From JACIYW01 sp014359745 (lineage in GTDB: Bacteria; Pseudomonadota; Alphaproteobacteria; Rhodobacterales; Rhodobacteraceae), in contig JBNPWE010000002.1 of assembly GCA_050433985.1 (NCBI GenBank), positions 186,001-250,000 on the forward strand: DNA of 64,000 nucleotides, written 5' to 3'. Shown in pieces: positions 51,072 through 59,994 of this stretch (positions within the stretch are counted from its first letter, which is position 1; every line of letters starts with the position of its first letter). The notes under the pieces are model-generated. The model was given only the letters and a program-made list of their open reading frames with translations. It did no database searches and was not told the DNA's origin. A program made the position numbers and the translations under genes.

Positions 51072-51092
51072 CTTTTCCCCCTTTATCCGGTT

Positions 51093-51117
51093 AATCCTGC
51101 CTTGCGAATACAGGATT
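51093..51117. promoter_or_regulatory. Inverted repeat upstream of the Rrf2 regulator gene
   Basis: AATCCTG (51093-51099) and CAGGATT (51111-51117), 11-base spacer, 22 bases before the start codon. Span and symmetry fit an Rrf2-family dimer site; the sequence differs from the enterobacterial NsrR consensus. Confidence 0.5.
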
Positions 51118-51176
51118 GTTCCGGATGTCGCCTTGATATGGATCATGTCCGGGGCCGGGCGGGGGTCGGGGGGGGG

Positions 51177-51662
51177 TCAGCGCGCGGCGGTGACCGGGCC
51201 GGTGACACCATCCCAGGCGCCGGCGCGCAGGGCGTGGCCCAGCACCCGGTCGGGGTTGGTGGGCGGCGGCATCACCACCCCGTCAAGGCGACGAAAGCCA
51301 AAGCGCCGGTAATAGGGCGCGTCGCCCACCAGCATCACCCGTTCCCAGCCCGCTTCGCGCGCCAGCACCAGGGTTTCATGGATGAGATAGCCGCCCAGCC
51401 CTTCGCCCTGCCGGGTGGGATGCACCGCGACGGGGCCAAGCAGCAGCGCGGGCTTGCCGCCGACGCGCACCGGCCAATAGCGGATGGCGGCGGCAAGGAT
51501 GTCGTCGGCATCGCGCAACACAAGGCAGAGCGCGGCGACCTTGGGCACGCCATCGCGCAGCCGGTAGGACGACAGCGCCTCGCGCCCCGGCGCAAAGCAG
51601 AGGTCATAGAGGGCCTCGACCTCCCACCAGTCTGCCTCGGTCTCTTCCGACAGGTGGAACAT
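51177..51662 (-). CDS. GNAT-family N-acetyltransferase
   Basis: 161 residues, YhbS-like GNAT fold. Acetyl-CoA pyrophosphate loop in HPTRQGEGLGGYLI (about 82-95), core strand LLLGPVAV before it, and GDAPYYRRFGF near 114-124, a segment frequent in this subgroup. Acceptor substrate unknown. Minus strand, divergent from the flavin reductase gene. Confidence 0.88.
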   Translation of the reverse strand: MFHLSEETEADWWEVEALYDLCFAPGREALSSYRLRDGVPKVAALCLVLRDADDILAAAIRYWPVRVGGKPALLLGPVAVHPTRQGEGLGGYLIHETLVLAREAGWERVMLVGDAPYYRRFGFRRLDGVVMPPPTNPDRVLGHALRAGAWDGVTGPVTAAR

Positions 51663-51753
51663 CTGTTGCCCTTGCCCTCGCTTTCGGCCGCTTTCGCGCT
51701 GGAACCGGGCCTAGCATGGGGGTAAGCCGGGGGCAAACGGATCGAGAGGTGCC

Positions 51754-52362
51754 ATGTTCTATCGCCCCGAAGACGGCCACGGCCTGCCCCACAACCCGTT
51801 CAACGCGGTGATCACGCCGCGCCCGATCGGTTGGATTTCCACGCGCGGCGCGGATGGGCGCGACAATCTGGCGCCCTATTCGTTTTTCAACGGCGTCGCC
51901 TATACGCCGCCGCAGGTGATGTTTGCCTCGACCTCTGGCAAGGCGGACCGGGCGCGGGGCAAGGACAGTTTTTCCAATATCGAGGCAACCGGGGTGTTTT
52001 GCGTCAACATCGTCGAATCGGCGGCGCGCGATGCGATGAACGCCACCTCGGGCGGGTATGGGCGCGAGGTGGATGAATTCAGCCATGCCGGGATTGAACG
52101 GGCGGCCTGCGAGACCATCGCCTGTTCGCGGGTGGCGGCGGCACCGGCGGCGCTGGAATGTCGGCTCAACCGGATCGTGCCGCTGTTGGGCGAGAACAAT
52201 TTTCTGGTGCTGGGCGAGGTGACCGGCGTGCATCTGCGCGATGACTGCCTGCGCGACGGCATTTTCGACGTGACCCGGTTTCAGCCGCTGGCGCGGTTGG
52301 GGTACCGGGATTATACGGTGGTGGACAATGTGTTTTCGCTGAACCGCCCCGGCCAGAGCTAG
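51754..52362 (+). CDS. Flavin reductase-like FMN-binding protein
   Basis: 202 residues of the flavin reductase-like split-barrel family, which binds FMN and uses NAD(P)H. N-terminal NPFNAVITPRPIGWIST and NLAPYSFFNGVAY (about 18-50) with S-rich FMN phosphate loop ASTSGK; KDSFSNIEATGVFCVN follows. GAGAGGTGCC upstream provides the ribosome-binding site. Partner enzyme and substrate are unknown. Confidence 0.88.
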   Translation: MFYRPEDGHGLPHNPFNAVITPRPIGWISTRGADGRDNLAPYSFFNGVAYTPPQVMFASTSGKADRARGKDSFSNIEATGVFCVNIVESAARDAMNATSGGYGREVDEFSHAGIERAACETIACSRVAAAPAALECRLNRIVPLLGENNFLVLGEVTGVHLRDDCLRDGIFDVTRFQPLARLGYRDYTVVDNVFSLNRPGQS

Positions 52363-52438
52363 GCCATCGGGGGTCTTTTCAGCCGGGGGCGAGGTGGCTA
52401 GAAGGGCCGCAACCAAACCCTGCGCAAAGGATGCCGCA

Positions 52439-53716
52439 ATGACCACCATCATCGACGTGATCGGCCGTGAGATACTTGACAGCCGGGGCAACCCGACGGT
52501 CGAGGTGGATGTGGTGCTGGACGATGGCACGTTCGGGCGGGCCGCCGTGCCCTCGGGCGCCTCGACCGGCGCGCATGAGGCGGTGGAACGGCGCGACGGC
52601 GACAAGGGGCGCTATCTTGGCAAGGGTGTGCTGGGCGCGGTTGACGCGGTCAATGGTGAACTGGCCGAGGCGCTGGTGAGGATGGATGCCACCGAACAGG
52701 TGGCCATCGACCAGATGATGATCGAAATGGACGGCAGCGCCAACAAGGGCCGTCTGGGCGCCAATGCCATTCTGGGCGTGTCGCTGGCCGTAGCCAAGGC
52801 CGCCGCCGAGGCGATGGGCCAGCCGCTTTACCGCTATGTGGGCGGCACGTCGGCGCGGGTGCTGCCGGTGCCGATGATGAACATCATCAACGGCGGCGAA
52901 CATGCCGACAACCCGATCGATATTCAGGAATTCATGATCATGCCGGTGGCGGCGGCAAATATCCGCGATGCGGTGCGCATGGGGGCGGAGGTGTTTCACA
53001 CCCTCAGGAAGGAATTGTCGGCGGCGGGCCTGTCCACCGGGATCGGCGATGAGGGGGGCTTTGCGCCCAACCTGAACTCTGCCCGTGATGCGCTTGATTT
53101 CATTTTGAAATCCATTGAAAAAGCCGGGTATCGGCCGGGTGAGGATATCTATCTGGCGCTGGATTGCGCGGCGACGGAATACTTCAAGGATGGCCGGTAT
53201 GTTCTTGCAGGGGAAGGAAAAAACCTGACATCCGATGAAAACGTCGCCTATCTGGCGGCGCTGGTGCGGGATTATCCGATCCTGTCGATCGAAGATGGCT
53301 GTTCCGAAGATGACTGGGACGGCTGGCGGGCGCTGACCCAGGCGCTGGGCGACAAGGTGCAACTGGTGGGCGACGATCTGTTCGTGACCAACCCCGCGCG
53401 CCTGTCGGAAGGCATCGCGAAAGGCTGCGCCAATTCGCTGCTGGTCAAGGTCAACCAGATCGGCACCCTGACCGAGACGCTGGCGGCCGTAGAGATGGCG
53501 CATCGCGCCCGCTATAGCTGCGTGATGAGCCACCGGTCGGGCGAGACCGAGGATGCCACGATTGCCGATCTGGCCGTCGCCACCAACTGCGGCCAGATCA
53601 AGACCGGCAGCCTTGCCCGGTCTGACCGGCTGGCCAAGTACAACCAGTTGATCCGGATAGAGGAATTGCTGGGCGACAGCGCCCAATACGCCGGGCGCGG
53701 CATCCTGCGCGGCTGA
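52439..53716 (+). CDS. eno: Enolase
   Basis: Converts 2-phosphoglycerate to phosphoenolpyruvate; Mg2+-dependent. 425 residues, normal length. Conserved: REILDSRGNPTVEVD at the N-terminus, GASTGAHEA loop, GDEGGFAPN, metal ligands in LALDCAA and SIEDG, catalytic lysine in LVKVNQIGTLTE and the signature MSHRSGETED. ATG 52439 follows AAAGGATG. Monocistronic, convergent with dgkA. Confidence 0.97.
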   Translation: MTTIIDVIGREILDSRGNPTVEVDVVLDDGTFGRAAVPSGASTGAHEAVERRDGDKGRYLGKGVLGAVDAVNGELAEALVRMDATEQVAIDQMMIEMDGSANKGRLGANAILGVSLAVAKAAAEAMGQPLYRYVGGTSARVLPVPMMNIINGGEHADNPIDIQEFMIMPVAAANIRDAVRMGAEVFHTLRKELSAAGLSTGIGDEGGFAPNLNSARDALDFILKSIEKAGYRPGEDIYLALDCAATEYFKDGRYVLAGEGKNLTSDENVAYLAALVRDYPILSIEDGCSEDDWDGWRALTQALGDKVQLVGDDLFVTNPARLSEGIAKGCANSLLVKVNQIGTLTETLAAVEMAHRARYSCVMSHRSGETEDATIADLAVATNCGQIKTGSLARSDRLAKYNQLIRIEELLGDSAQYAGRGILRG

Positions 53717-53774
53717 TAGACCGGGGGTCGCCCGCCCCCCCCGGTGGGCGGCCTTGTTGCGCTGCGACTTTTCG

Positions 53775-53796
53775 CTTCATCTTGGCCCAAATACTC
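53775..53796 (-). repeat. Dispersed GAGTATTT element, type 2 (copy F)
   Basis: Minus strand reads GAGTATTTGGGCCAAGATGA then AG. It lies between the stops of the convergent eno and dgkA genes. Confidence 0.75.
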
Positions 53797-53866
53797 ATTG
53801 CCACAGCCCGCCACGCGCGGAGCGGTCAGGGGCATGAACCCGGCAGGCTTAAATCCGCGTCAGGTT

Positions 53867-54277
53867 TCAGGACAGGATCACATAGCCCAGAAACAGGCCA
53901 TGCGCGATCAGAAGGCACATGACGGCAAAGGATCCCAGATCCTTGGCGTCGCGGGCGAATGCCTGCCATTCGGGGGACAGGTGATCGACCATGGATTCGA
54001 TGGCGGTGTTGAGCGATTCCACCGCCAGAAGGATCAGGAACAGCACCGCGAAGCAAACGAAATCAATGGCCGGTTTGCCCAGCCATGCCATGACGCCAAG
54101 GATCGCCGCGCCGCCAATCAGTTCCTGACGGAAGGCCGATTCCGCCCAGAGGCGGCGCAGCCCGGCCAGCGAATAGCCGGCGGCGGCAAGGATGTGGCGC
54201 GCGCCGGTCACGCGCGGCGGGCGCGGGCGGCGGATGGGGGGGCGGATGGGGGGGCGCCCTGGATCAGCCGCTGACAT
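53867..54277 (-). CDS. dgkA: Diacylglycerol kinase DgkA
   Basis: Small integral membrane kinase phosphorylating diacylglycerol to phosphatidic acid. 136 residues; three transmembrane helices (about 54-70, 72-88, 116-134) and the catalytic signature ESLNTAIESMVDH with AKDLGSFAV. The N-terminus has a Pro/Arg repeat (PPIRPPIRRPRPPR) coming from a GC-rich duplication. It overlaps the eptA 3' end by 14 bases. Confidence 0.94.
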   Translation of the reverse strand: MSAADPGRPPIRPPIRRPRPPRVTGARHILAAAGYSLAGLRRLWAESAFRQELIGGAAILGVMAWLGKPAIDFVCFAVLFLILLAVESLNTAIESMVDHLSPEWQAFARDAKDLGSFAVMCLLIAHGLFLGYVILS

Positions 54278-55898
54278 GGCGGCATCCCGCGATCAGATCG
54301 AGACGATCCTGGCGCGCCGAGGTCTCGATGTTCATCAGGCCCAGCACCGTGTGAAACAGGCTGTCATGGCTCAGCGTTTGCGCAGCGCCCCTGGCCGCGA
54401 CGCAGGCGGCGTCCACCCCGAGCGCGGCTTGAAACGCCGGTGACATCCACAGCAGCATCGGCACCTGCGTCTGCACATCGGGGGCCATGAAATAAGGCGC
54501 GCCGTGCAGGTAAAGCCCGCCTTCGCCCAGCGATTCGCCGTGATCGGACACATAGATCAGGGCGGGGATCGCCCGATCCTGCGCGGCCAGATAATCGATG
54601 GTCCGGGCCAGCACATGATCGGTGTAAAGGATGGTGTTGTCATAGGCGTTGCGGATCTGATCGGCGGTGCAACTGGTGAATTCGGTGGTGCGGCAATCGG
54701 GGGTGAAACGTTCGAAGGCGGGCGGGTAGCGCAGGTAATAGGCCGGGCCGTGGCTGCCGATCTGATGCAGGACAAGCATCGAATCCCCCTGCATGTTTGC
54801 CACGAAGTCCTTGATGAAGCCCAGGAAAATTCCGTCGTTGCATTCGCCATTCTTGCAAAAGGCCGGGTCGGTCAGATCGTTCAGGTGGTGCTTTTCCACC
54901 CGCGCGGCGACATCCTTGTCGCCGGTGTTGTTCTCGAACCACGCGACCTTGACCCCGGCATGGGAAAGCACGTCAAGCAGGTTCTCGGTGCCAATGCCCC
55001 TGGCATAGGAAAAGTCTTCGCGCCCGAAAGACGAGAACATGCAGGGCAGCGATGTGGCGGTGGCGGTGCCGCAGGACCGGACATCGGAGAAATAGATCAC
55101 CTTGCGCGCGGCCAGTTCGGGGGTGGTATCGCGCCCATAGCCATTGAGGCCGAAATCGGCGGCACGGGCGGTTTCGCCGGCGACGATCACGGTCAGCACC
55201 GGCTTTTTAGCGGCGGCCAGCCGCGGCCCCTTGATCGCGTCCCGGCCAAGGGGGGCCACCACCACCTTGCCGGAGGCGAGCATCATCTTGCCATAGCGCA
55301 GGGCACCGGCAAGCGGCGCGCCGGGCTGATAGCTGCCCTGAAGTTCGCGGTGTTCGCGAACCACCGCCGCGAAGGTGCGGTACTGGCTGAGCGTGAGGCC
55401 CACGAACAGACCCGCGAAAACCACCGACATCAGCCCCCATGTCCACAGATTGCGCCAAAGCGGCTGCGCGCGGATCCGCACCCAAATGACCAGCGCCGCA
55501 GGCAGCACGCCGAACAGCGCCACATGGATCAGGAACTGCGGGGTGATCAGTTGCCGCGATTCGGCGATCGTCGTCGTCATGGCGTTCTGCACCATGTCGC
55601 GGTCGATGATCACCCCCAGCGTATCCATGTAATAGGACGAGACCGCCGAGAGGATCAGCACGAACACCAGCACCGGCTTTTGCAGCCAGCGAAAGCCGAA
55701 AACCGTGAGGATCAGCGCGGTCAGCGCCCAGATCGCCGCGCCAAAGGTGGCCACGGTGATCGGATCGCCCTTGAAAAGGGTGTAGTTACGTTGCCACAGG
55801 GTAAGGTTGTCGGCGGCCATGATATAGGTCGCGACCAGCAGGTTGAGGGTTGCCCATCGCAACTGCGGGCGATGGGGGCGGGGGGGCGGTTGGGTCAT
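54264..55898 (-). CDS. eptA: Phosphoethanolamine transferase (EptA family)
   Basis: Inner-membrane enzyme with periplasmic catalytic domain that moves phosphoethanolamine from phosphatidylethanolamine to lipid A, leaving diacylglycerol. 544 residues from ATG 55898. Five N-terminal transmembrane segments within the first about 185 residues; sulfatase-fold motifs VAGETARAADFGLNGYGRDT and the catalytic threonine region CGTATATSLPCMFS, YVSDHGESLGE for metal binding, and paired cysteines (CKNGEC, CRTTEFTSC). Followed by dgkA, which would recycle its diacylglycerol by-product. Confidence 0.93.
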   Translation of the reverse strand: MTQPPPRPHRPQLRWATLNLLVATYIMAADNLTLWQRNYTLFKGDPITVATFGAAIWALTALILTVFGFRWLQKPVLVFVLILSAVSSYYMDTLGVIIDRDMVQNAMTTTIAESRQLITPQFLIHVALFGVLPAALVIWVRIRAQPLWRNLWTWGLMSVVFAGLFVGLTLSQYRTFAAVVREHRELQGSYQPGAPLAGALRYGKMMLASGKVVVAPLGRDAIKGPRLAAAKKPVLTVIVAGETARAADFGLNGYGRDTTPELAARKVIYFSDVRSCGTATATSLPCMFSSFGREDFSYARGIGTENLLDVLSHAGVKVAWFENNTGDKDVAARVEKHHLNDLTDPAFCKNGECNDGIFLGFIKDFVANMQGDSMLVLHQIGSHGPAYYLRYPPAFERFTPDCRTTEFTSCTADQIRNAYDNTILYTDHVLARTIDYLAAQDRAIPALIYVSDHGESLGEGGLYLHGAPYFMAPDVQTQVPMLLWMSPAFQAALGVDAACVAARGAAQTLSHDSLFHTVLGLMNIETSARQDRLDLIAGCRHVSG

Positions 55899-55927
55899 GC
55901 GGGCACGATTCGTCCTGAGCAAAGCGG

Positions 55928-57223
55928 CTAGAGCGGGCGGATTTTCAGGCGGGTGATGCGGTTGTCCTTGCGGCTCAGCACTTCGAACCGGAAGCCGTGA
56001 AAGGAAAACACCTGGCCTTCGTTGGGGATCATCTGCGCCTCGTGGATCACCAGACCGGCAACGGTGTTGGCCTCGTCATCGGGCAGCGACCAGTCGGTGG
56101 CGCGGTTGAGATCGCGGATGGTCATCGCGCCTTCGACGATGTAATCGCCCGCATCGGTGGCCTTGAGCGTTTGATCGGCGTCGGGATCGAATTCATCGGT
56201 GATTTCACCGACAATTTCCTCAAGGATGTCTTCAAGGGTGATCAGCCCGCGCAGCGATCCGTATTCATCGACGACCAGCGCGAAATGGGTGCGGCGGCGC
56301 AGGAACTGGCGCATCTGTTCATCAAGCGGCGTGGTTTCGGGCACGAAATAGGGGGCCCTTGCCACGTCAAGCACCCGCAGGTCGGCAAGCTTGCCGCCGG
56401 TGCCCTGACCGATCAGCGCGTTGACGGCGCGCAGCAGATCCTTGGCGTGGATGACGCCGACGATGTTTTCGGGGTCGTTCTGATACAGAGGCAGCCGCGT
56501 GTGCGGGGAATTGAGGCATTGGGTCAGAATGTCGGCGGGCGGGGCGTCGGCGTCGATCATCTCTATATGGCTGCGGTGGCGCATGATTTCCTCTACCGCG
56601 CGGTCCGACAGATCGAGCGCGCCAAGCAGGCGGTCGCGGTCATCCTTTTGCACCGAGCCTTTCGAATGGCCCAGCGCGATCGCCCCGGCCAGTTCCTCGC
56701 GCAGGGAAAGGATGTGGCTGTCGGGATCGGCCCGGACGCCAAAGCCGCGCAGGATCAGCCGCACCAGGGCGCGCACGGCGCCGACCACCGGCGAAAAGAT
56801 CACGATGACCAGCCGGATCGGCGCGGCGACGCGCGCGGCGGCGGTTTCGGGGTTGGTGATCGCATAGGTTTTCGGCAGCACCTCGGCAAAGATCAGCACA
56901 AGGAACGTCATCACCAGCGTGGCAAGCGCCACACCGTTGTCACCGAAAAGACGTGTGGCGAGCGAGGTTGCCAATGAGGCGGCCAGAATGTTGACGGCAT
57001 TGTTGCCCAGCAGCACCGCGCCGATCAGGCGTTCGCTGTCTTCGGTCACGCGCAGGGCGGTGGCGGCGCCGGTTGACCCCTTGTCGGCCTGCGCGCGCAG
57101 CTTGCCGCGCGAGGCGGCGGTCAGCGCGGTTTCCGACCCCGAAAAGAACGCCGATATGCCGATCAGCAGCAAGATGCCAACGGCGGTGAACCAGAGGGCC
57201 TTGTCGTAAATCAGGGTTTCCAT
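55928..57223 (-). CDS. CNNM/CBS-domain membrane protein (HlyC/CorC family)
   Basis: 431 residues: N-terminal DUF21/CNNM transmembrane domain (about 1-180, with SGSETALTAASRGKL and AEVLPKTYAI), a CBS pair (about 210-335, HTRLPLYQNDPENIVGVIH and VVDEYGSLRGLITLEDILEEIVGEI) and a C-terminal CorC/HlyC domain. Members export or regulate Mg2+ or Co2+; older annotation as hemolysin is misleading. It lies 29 bases upstream of eptA on the same strand and could be co-transcribed. Confidence 0.92.
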   Translation of the reverse strand: METLIYDKALWFTAVGILLLIGISAFFSGSETALTAASRGKLRAQADKGSTGAATALRVTEDSERLIGAVLLGNNAVNILAASLATSLATRLFGDNGVALATLVMTFLVLIFAEVLPKTYAITNPETAAARVAAPIRLVIVIFSPVVGAVRALVRLILRGFGVRADPDSHILSLREELAGAIALGHSKGSVQKDDRDRLLGALDLSDRAVEEIMRHRSHIEMIDADAPPADILTQCLNSPHTRLPLYQNDPENIVGVIHAKDLLRAVNALIGQGTGGKLADLRVLDVARAPYFVPETTPLDEQMRQFLRRRTHFALVVDEYGSLRGLITLEDILEEIVGEITDEFDPDADQTLKATDAGDYIVEGAMTIRDLNRATDWSLPDDEANTVAGLVIHEAQMIPNEGQVFSFHGFRFEVLSRKDNRITRLKIRPL

Positions 57224-57298
57224 CGGATAGTCTTTGCCTTTTCAAAGCGGGTCGCGCAAGGGGCCGCGCATCTGGAAACCCGCCGGGGATGCGCCCGA

Positions 57299-58324
57299 TC
57301 AGGTTTGCGCGCCGGGTTCGCGCGCCAGGGGGTGATGTTCGAGGACCAGCGCCTTGAGGCGTTCGTCAAGGATATGGGTGTAAATCTCGGTGGTGGCGAC
57401 ATCGGCATGGCCCAGCAGCGTCTGGATCACCCGCAGGTCGGCGCCCCCGGCCAGAAGATGCGTGGCAAAGGCGTGGCGCAGGGTGTGGGGGGTGACAAGC
57501 GCGGGGGACAGGCCGGCGGCGACGGCGAAATCCTTGATCAGCCCGTGAAAGCCCACCCGCGTCAGGTGCCCCGCCGCCGAGGAAGAGGGAAACAGATAGC
57601 GCGCGCGATTTCCCTGCGGTTGCGGGCTTTGCGCATCGAGATGCGCCAGCCAGGCGGCAAGGGCGGCGCGGGCCGGGGTGGACAGGGGCACCATGCGTTC
57701 GCGCCCGCCCTTGCCGCGCACCAGGATCATGCGCGGATCGCCGCGCCCGGCGGCGCGGGGCAGAGTGACAAGTTCGGTCACCCGCAGGCCGGTGGCGTAA
57801 AGCAGTTCCATCAGGCAGGTGTTGCGCAGCCGGTCGGCGGGGCTGCGCCCGGTGGTGTGCGCGGCGGCCAGAAGGCGGCCCACCTCGTCCTGGGTCAGGG
57901 TGCCGGGCAGGCGCCGGGCGCGGCCGGGGCCGCGGATCTCTATGGCCGGGTTGTCGGGGCGCCAGCCTTCATCGGTGGCAAAGCGGTACATCTGCCGGAT
58001 CGCGGCAAGCCTGCGGGCGCGGGTGGCGCGCGCAAGGCCCGCCGCCTCGCAGGCGATCAGGTAGTTTTCGACATCATCGCGCCCGGCGCGGGCGAAATCG
58101 CTGCCGCGCGCGCCAAGCCAGGCGGCGAAATCGGCCAGATCGCGGGCATAGGCCATCTGGGTGTTGGGGGCGGCATCTTCAACCGCGCTTTTGGATTCGA
58201 GAAAGGTCACGATCCAGCGGCGCCCTTCGGGGGCGAGGGTGGCGGTGGCGGTATCGCTGCGCCGGGGGGCGCCGCCCGCTTTGCGCCCCGTCTTGCCGCC
58301 CGGTTTGCCCGGTTGCGCGGTCAT
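57299..58324 (-). CDS. xerD: Tyrosine recombinase XerD
   Basis: Site-specific recombinase resolving chromosome dimers at dif. 341 residues; a 30-residue basic N-terminal tail precedes the SAM-like core-binding domain. Catalytic set: R in ATGLRVTEL, K in VRGKGGRERMVPL, HxxR in HTLRHAFATH, H in LLGHADVATTEIYTH and the nucleophile Y in the same segment. Start overlaps the stop of the upstream 557-aa gene by 4 bases. The adjacent aroK on the opposite side is the usual Rhodobacteraceae context. Confidence 0.94.
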   Translation of the reverse strand: MTAQPGKPGGKTGRKAGGAPRRSDTATATLAPEGRRWIVTFLESKSAVEDAAPNTQMAYARDLADFAAWLGARGSDFARAGRDDVENYLIACEAAGLARATRARRLAAIRQMYRFATDEGWRPDNPAIEIRGPGRARRLPGTLTQDEVGRLLAAAHTTGRSPADRLRNTCLMELLYATGLRVTELVTLPRAAGRGDPRMILVRGKGGRERMVPLSTPARAALAAWLAHLDAQSPQPQGNRARYLFPSSSAAGHLTRVGFHGLIKDFAVAAGLSPALVTPHTLRHAFATHLLAGGADLRVIQTLLGHADVATTEIYTHILDERLKALVLEHHPLAREPGAQT

Positions 58325-59994
58325 CCGCGCCGGTCCAGCAGCATCAGTTGCAGCGCGCTGCGGCGCAGCGTGTCCTGAAGGCCGACGCGCTGCAAAAGCG
58401 CGATCGCGTCGGGCACCGCCGCCGGGTCGCCCGCCGCGCCCCGCGCCAGCGCATCCATCGCGCGCAACAGCGCCTCGCCCAGCCGGTCGGAGGTGACAAG
58501 ATCGGTCATGTCGGGCGGCAAGGCCTGGTCGGGCGGCAAGGCCCTGGCGGCAAGGCCGCGCGCGATGGCGCGGGCCATGGTGTCTGGCAGGATGACGCCG
58601 CCGGTATCGCCGCGCGCCAGCCCGCGCAAAAACGCCTCACGCGGGGTGGTGGGGGTGTGGGCAGCGGCGATTTCCTCGTAATCGGCCGAGAGGAGGCCGA
58701 TTTCAAAGGCAAGCCGGGCGGCATCGCCGGTCAGGCCCTTGCCTTGCAGGCGGGTGCCGTAAAGTTCGGCAAAGGGCACCTCCAGGTCGGCGGCCTGCAT
58801 CAGCGGCCACACCGCTGCCAGCGCATCGGCAAGGGTCGCGGCGGCGGCGGCGGGTGGATCGGTTGACACCAGCGCCCGTTCAAACGCCCGCAGCGCGCGC
58901 ACCCGTTCCCACACCCCCCCCGAGGCCGACGGCGCCGCGCGCGTGTAAAGCCCCCAAAGCTGGTTGCCGGGGATCGCGCCAAGGCGCGCCAGCCGCTCTG
59001 CCGCCTCGATCTGGGCTTTCCAGCCGGCGGTCGGGCCAAGGTCGGCCTGGGCAAAGGCCACGGGCAGGGTGTTGGTGGGGATCGGTTCGCCGATAGCTTC
59101 GAGCAGGCGCCATGTCAGCGGGGTGATCGGCTGCGGGGGGGGCAGGGGGCCGTCTTGTTCCAACAAGGCGGGGTCAAGGAAATGCGTCATCAGATCGGCT
59201 TCGGCCTGGGAAACGAAGCCCAGCGCCTCGCCGGTGCGCAGGCTGAGGGCGGCGGCCGTCCAGTCGCCGCTGCGCGCCAGGCAGAACACCCGCGCGGGAA
59301 AGGTGGGGGCGATATCGGGGCGGGTGCGGATCGCCGCGCAGGCGCGCGCCTCGTCGCCGGTCAGCAGCGCCACGTCGAACCAGCGGCGAAAGGCCTGGGG
59401 GGTGTCGGTGCCCGCGATCTCAAGCAGCGCGTCGGCCTGTTCAAGCGCGCCAAGCGCCAGCAGTTTGTCGACCCGCGCAAGGAACAACTGCCCGTCGCCG
59501 GTCGCATCGAAGGGTGGGTCAAGTTCGGCCATCAGGAGCGTGTAGAGAAGATCCTGAACCGCGGGCAGCGCCGAAACCTGCATCCGCGCGATCATATCGG
59601 CAAGGGTGGCCGTGGGTGTCGCCCCCCAAAGGCCGCGCGGCAAGCCGGTGACCGAGGTGGGCAACACCCCGACCGCGTCGATGCGCGGCGCATCGAGGGG
59701 CAGGGTGCTGATCGCGGCGGGGGCCGCGCCGGTTGCCACATCGGCCTTGCCTGTGGGGCGCCCGGTCCGGCCCGCGGGCATCGCCACCGATTTCGACAAC
59801 CAGTCGATGGCCGACATGGGCGCTTGGCGGGGCTGGGAGGCCTGGTGGGGCGGACGTTCCTGCGCTGCGGGCTGGGCCGTGGCTGGCGCGGGGATTGCCA
59901 CAGCCAGCAGGCCGATGAGCGTCAACCGGCCCGCCAACCAGACGACAGCGCGCCGCCCGGCCGTGTTATGGGGGGGCGTGCGGTTATCTGCCAT
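58321..59994 (-). CDS. Exported protein of unknown function next to xerD
   Basis: 557 residues. N-terminal signal-like segment (AVVWLAGRLTLIGLLAVAI, about 16-35, cleavage near ATAQ-41), then a proline-rich linker, then an alanine/leucine-rich all-helical body from about residue 110 resembling repeated helical hairpins (TPR/Sel1-like in look, no clear repeat signature). The ends overlap both neighbours: 11 bases with the 43-aa gene and 4 with xerD, so the three form one transcript. Function not recognised. Confidence 0.85.
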   Translation of the reverse strand: MADNRTPPHNTAGRRAVVWLAGRLTLIGLLAVAIPAPATAQPAAQERPPHQASQPRQAPMSAIDWLSKSVAMPAGRTGRPTGKADVATGAAPAAISTLPLDAPRIDAVGVLPTSVTGLPRGLWGATPTATLADMIARMQVSALPAVQDLLYTLLMAELDPPFDATGDGQLFLARVDKLLALGALEQADALLEIAGTDTPQAFRRWFDVALLTGDEARACAAIRTRPDIAPTFPARVFCLARSGDWTAAALSLRTGEALGFVSQAEADLMTHFLDPALLEQDGPLPPPQPITPLTWRLLEAIGEPIPTNTLPVAFAQADLGPTAGWKAQIEAAERLARLGAIPGNQLWGLYTRAAPSASGGVWERVRALRAFERALVSTDPPAAAAATLADALAAVWPLMQAADLEVPFAELYGTRLQGKGLTGDAARLAFEIGLLSADYEEIAAAHTPTTPREAFLRGLARGDTGGVILPDTMARAIARGLAARALPPDQALPPDMTDLVTSDRLGEALLRAMDALARGAAGDPAAVPDAIALLQRVGLQDTLRRSALQLMLLDRRG

